Below, in pieces: positions 61,197 through 64,000 of a stretch of 64,000 bases of DNA; the first letter of the stretch is position 1; each line of letters starts with the position of its first letter. The notes beneath the pieces were generated by a model, which saw only the letters and a list, made by a program, of their open reading frames with translations, did no database searches and was not told the DNA's origin. Origin of the DNA: Bacteroidota bacterium. Its GTDB lineage: Bacteria; Bacteroidota; Bacteroidia; Chitinophagales; Chitinophagaceae. Location: NCBI GenBank assembly GCA_018267915.1, contig JAFDXN010000010.1, forward strand, positions 124,001 through 188,000. The letters are read 5' to 3'. The translations under genes and the position numbers were made by a program.

Positions 61197-61952
61197 TTAC
61201 CACATCCATACCACGTCGCCATGCTTATAAGTCGCCATCCGGCCATTTTCGAGCTGTACCATTAGCTGGCCGTCAGTGTTGGCTTTCACAATAATGCCTT
61301 TCCACTCGGTATGCCCATCACTAAACGCTTGCTCCAGCCCCCTACGGTAGAGCAATCCATTATACTGGCGCATGATCTCGTCTGCATGGATTTTACCCGA
61401 CAACTTATCGAAAATACTCGACCGAAGCATATCCCTCAGGACAACCAGGTTGAAGCTTTTCGACGAATTGATCTTTAACGATGTTGCATAGGGCAGTTCA
61501 GGAGGAAATGAATCTTGCAGCACATTCAAGCCCAGACCAACTACACTGTAAATCCATTTGCTTCCCCTTAATATATTTTCTATTAAAATACCACCTGCCT
61601 TTTTGTCATTTACTATTATGTCATTGGGCCATTTAACCATTATGTTCCAACCCTCATAAAGGCTTTCCAAACTCTGGGCAACAGCCACAGCCACCCCCGC
61701 ACTAAATACGAATTGCTCCTCCAGCGACTGCTGGGGAGCAATAATGAGGCTCATAAGCAGGCTTTGGCCGGGTACACCGGCCCAGTGCCTGCCCCGCTGT
61801 CCCTTACCGGCTGTTTGTTCCCAGGCGGTCACCGTCAGTCCTGCCTGTGCCGTATCGGCATCTATCAGCTGCATGGCATAGTTATTGGTGCTGTCTACTG
61901 TATGCAATTCAATGATAGGCGCTGCTAATAATCCTATAACGTCAAGTGCCAA
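61197..61952 (-). CDS. birA: Biotin--[acetyl-CoA-carboxylase] ligase
   Basis: 251 residues from TTG 61952 (MALDVIGLLAAPIIELHTVD); frame open to TTG 61997, but a -7-like TATCTTTA (minus strand, 61978-61985) lies inside that extension. Motifs TVDSTNNYAMQLI, EQTAGKGQRGRHWAGVPGQSL, VKWPNDIIVNDKKAGGILIE and VVGLGLNVLQ. It makes biotinyl-AMP and attaches biotin to carboxylases. There is no N-terminal winged helix, so it is the non-repressor (group I) type. Divergent from rsfS. Confidence 0.9.
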   Translation of the reverse strand: MALDVIGLLAAPIIELHTVDSTNNYAMQLIDADTAQAGLTVTAWEQTAGKGQRGRHWAGVPGQSLLMSLIIAPQQSLEEQFVFSAGVAVAVAQSLESLYEGWNIMVKWPNDIIVNDKKAGGILIENILRGSKWIYSVVGLGLNVLQDSFPPELPYATSLKINSSKSFNLVVLRDMLRSSIFDKLSGKIHADEIMRQYNGLLYRRGLEQAFSDGHTEWKGIIVKANTDGQLMVQLENGRMATYKHGDVVWMW

Positions 61953-61962
61953 AAGATTTTTA

Positions 61963-61970
61963 TAATTTTG
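61963..61970 (+). promoter_or_regulatory. -7 box for rsfS
   Basis: TAATTTTG, exact TAnnTTTG, 46 bases before the rsfS start codon; inside the 5' end of the divergent birA frame, consistent with the shorter birA start. Confidence 0.5.
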
Positions 61971-62015
61971 ATTGAAGTAAAGATATTGAGAAACCAAAAA
62001 CAGTAAAGCACCAAT

Positions 62016-62414
62016 TTGGAGAAAGTAATAACCGCACTACAGGGAAGGAAGAAATCTGCAACCAGGCAATCGAGGAACAGCAAACTTTTTAAGACCATCC
62101 TAAAAGCAATTCAAGACAAGAAAGGTGATAAGATCGTGTCGCTCGATCTTCGGAAGATAGATGAAGCGGTAGCCGATTTTTTTATTTTGTGCGAGGCAAA
62201 ATCATACGTACAAATTAAGGCAATAGCCGACTATATAGATGAACAAGTAGGGAAGGAGACAGGGGAAAGGCCTTACCATGTGGAACAAGGCCCTCAATGG
62301 ACGCTTATGGACTACGTAAATATCGTGGTCCACATCTTCGACCACGAACACCGGAAATTCTACGACCTGGAAAGCCTGTGGAATGATGCGGACAGGATGG
62401 AGCACAATGAATAA
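62016..62414 (+). CDS. rsfS: Ribosomal silencing factor RsfS
   Basis: 132 residues from TTG 62016 (MEKVITALQGRKKSATRQSRN); no ATG in frame near the expected start. Core: ILKAIQDKKGDKIVSLDLRKI, AVADFFILCEAKSYVQIKAIADYI, ERPYHVEQGPQWTLMDYVNIVVHIFDHEHRKFYDLESLWNDA. RsfS binds L14 on the large subunit and blocks subunit joining in starvation. ftsH starts 39 bases after its stop, so the two are probably cotranscribed. Confidence 0.92.
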   Translation: MEKVITALQGRKKSATRQSRNSKLFKTILKAIQDKKGDKIVSLDLRKIDEAVADFFILCEAKSYVQIKAIADYIDEQVGKETGERPYHVEQGPQWTLMDYVNIVVHIFDHEHRKFYDLESLWNDADRMEHNE

Positions 62415-62452
62415 TTTTTGTTTTATAGATCAATTCGTTTTTTTAAGAGATA

Positions 62453-64000
62453 ATGGAAGACAACAAACAAAGGCCGCCATTAGGGGGGCCGGGAACCGAT
62501 AACAAAAACCAGCGCAAAGGACCGCGCTTTAACATATACTGGATATATGGCATCATCATATTGTCGTTGCTGGCGCTCCAGTTTTTCGTGAGCAATTCCA
62601 GCAACCCGTCTCATGAGCATTCTTTCCAGGAGCTAAAACCCTATATGGCTAAAGGCGATGTGGCAAAGCTGGTAGTGGTAAATAATGATTATGTGGAGGT
62701 TTTCCTTAAGCCGGGCGCACAGCCGGTGGCGCAACAGGATAATAAGTCGCCGCTAAATATGGGCAGTGACAAAGGCCCTGCATTCACATTCCGGATAGGC
62801 TCTGTGGACCAGTTTTACAGCGAACTGCATGATGCGGAGCAGGAGTTGCCCGAGGCATCGAGGAACGTCAATGTCACCTATGAGACCCGAGGCGACTTGC
62901 TGCATTCAATACTTAATTCAATATTCCTGCCATTGATATTGCTGGTCGCCATGTGGTTCCTCCTGATGCGCAAAATGGGTGGTGGTGCAGGCGGCGCAGG
63001 CGGTGCAGGTGGAATTTTCAACATCGGCAAATCAAAAGCTCAACTGTTTGAGAAGGGTACACGCGTTAATATCACTTTTAATGATGTGGCAGGTTTGGAT
63101 GAGGCGAAAGTGGAAGTGATGGAAATAGTGGACTTTTTGAAAAACCCTAAAAAATACACTTCGCTGGGCGGTAAGATCCCTAAAGGTGCTTTGCTTGTCG
63201 GCCCTCCCGGCACCGGTAAAACGCTGCTTGCCAAAGCTGTGGCCGGCGAGGCGCAGGTTCCATTCTTCTCTATGTCTGGTTCCGATTTCGTGGAGCTTTT
63301 CGTTGGTGTGGGCGCCAGCCGTGTGCGCGACCTCTTTAAGCAAGCAAGAGAGAAAGCACCCTGTATCGTGTTCATTGACGAAATAGACGCTATTGGTCGT
63401 GCCCGCGGTAAGAATGTAGTGATGAGCAACGACGAGCGTGAGAATACGCTTAACCAACTGCTTGTGGAAATGGATGGCTTTAGTGGCGATAGTGGTATTA
63501 TCGTCCTTGCTGCTACTAACCGTCCTGATGTGTTGGATACGGCGCTGCTGCGCCCCGGACGTTTCGACCGACAGATATCAATAGACATCCCGGATGTAAA
63601 AGGCCGTGAAAAAATATTCGATGTACACCTGAAGCCCATCAAAAAATCGAAGGACCTGAACATTGCAAAACTTGCGGTGCAGACCCCCGGATTTGCGGGT
63701 GCTGATATAGCCAACATTTGTAACGAAGCTGCCCTGATCGCTGCCCGTAAAGGCAAAACAGAGGTGGATATGAATGACTTTAACGATGCTATCGACCGCG
63801 TGATTGGTGGCCTCGAAAAGAAGAACAAGATCATATCGCCCGACGAAAAGCGCACTATTGCTTACCACGAAGCCGGACATGCAGTTTCAGGCTGGTTCCT
63901 GGAGCATGCGCATCCCCTTGTAAAGGTAACCATCGTTCCACGCGGCGTAGCCGCTTTGGGCTATGCTCAATACCTGCCAAAAGAAATGTACATCCGTAAT
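62453..64000 (+). CDS. ftsH: ATP-dependent zinc metalloprotease FtsH, N-terminal 516 residues
   Basis: Starts at ATG 62453 and runs off the window without a stop. An N-terminal membrane segment ([19 protein letters not shown]), a periplasmic domain of ~120 residues, a second segment ([19 protein letters not shown]) and a glycine-rich linker. Then AAA+: GPPGTGKT (about residues 250-257), [15 protein letters not shown], second region of homology [18 protein letters not shown], and the zinc site HEAGH at 472-476. FtsH is a membrane-bound hexameric protease that removes damaged membrane proteins and short-lived regulators. Confidence 0.96.
   Translation, partial: MEDNKQRPPLGGPGTDNKNQRKGPRFNIYWIYGIIILSLLALQFFVSNSSNPSHEHSFQELKPYMAKGDVAKLVVVNNDYVEVFLKPGAQPVAQQDNKSPLNMGSDKGPAFTFRIGSVDQFYSELHDAEQELPEASRNVNVTYETRGDLLHSILNSIFLPLILLVAMWFLLMRKMGGGAGGAGGAGGIFNIGKSKAQLFEKGTRVNITFNDVAGLDEAKVEVMEIVDFLKNPKKYTSLGGKIPKGALLVGPPGTGKTLLAKAVAGEAQVPFFSMSGSDFVELFVGVGASRVRDLFKQAREKAPCIVFIDEIDAIGRARGKNVVMSNDERENTLNQLLVEMDGFSGDSGIIVLAATNRPDVLDTALLRPGRFDRQISIDIPDVKGREKIFDVHLKPIKKSKDLNIAKLAVQTPGFAGADIANICNEAALIAARKGKTEVDMNDFNDAIDRVIGGLEKKNKIISPDEKRTIAYHEAGHAVSGWFLEHAHPLVKVTIVPRGVAALGYAQYLPKEMYIRN

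Overview
The window is chromosomal DNA of a Bacteroidota bacterium, most likely from the Chitinophagales/Chitinophagaceae. Eight genes encode secreted proteins ending in type IX secretion (T9SS) sorting domains (YPNP-type starts). gldC, a GWxTD protein, a WbqC protein, a KdpD split to its C-terminal half, an ImuA remnant and TAnnTTTG-type -7 promoter boxes all fit that phylum. No rRNA, tRNA, CRISPR array, insertion sequence or phage was seen.

Layout. 1-10 kb: the end of a DOPA-dioxygenase-like gene, an ABC-F ATPase, a LolA-like protein, and four T9SS cargo genes, two of them a tandem pair whose second copy has lost the end of its secretion signal to a stop codon. 10-16 kb: a five-gene leftward run with two tandem halogenase-like flavoproteins, a ferredoxin-reductase-type flavoprotein, aat and a DUF1624 membrane protein. 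15.9-16.8 kb: a gene graveyard, with the head of a carboxymuconolactone-decarboxylase-like gene fused by deletion to remains of an imuA-dnaE2 mutasome cassette. 17-22 kb: a potassium operon (KdpD-like kinase, KdpE-like regulator, KUP transporter, porin) behind a perfect 13-bp dyad. 22-25 kb: small secreted or lipoproteins and repeat-rich intergenic DNA. 25-31 kb: mpl, a DnaQ-like exonuclease, a polyprenol-phosphate mannosyltransferase, wbqC, GWxTD, dapF and recR.

32-42 kb: two tandem T9SS paralogues, MazG, a MoxR ATPase, a DUF1569-like protein, a GT-C glycosyltransferase, paaZ, an overlooked 53-residue membrane protein, a YCF48-like T9SS protein and an enoyl-CoA hydratase. 42-51 kb: a surface-polysaccharide locus with tightly overlapping glycosyltransferase genes, two Wzy/WaaL-type membrane proteins, a flippase and an initiating sugar transferase preceded by an 11-codon leader ORF. 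51-58 kb: a universal stress protein, a holin/YtxH operon, nadD, feoA, ybeY, an RluA-type synthase, gldC, yqeY, cvpA and pabA/trpG. 58-64 kb: a repeat-built T9SS adhesin, dinB, birA, rsfS and the first 516 codons of ftsH.

The least explained items are the decayed mutasome cassette, the halogenase-like pair, the T9SS gene with a stop inside its sorting domain, two related promoter blocks driving long untranslated leaders, TCAAC arrays placed against start codons, and several genes too small for routine calling. All calls come from reading the sequence and remembered family motifs; no database search was run.
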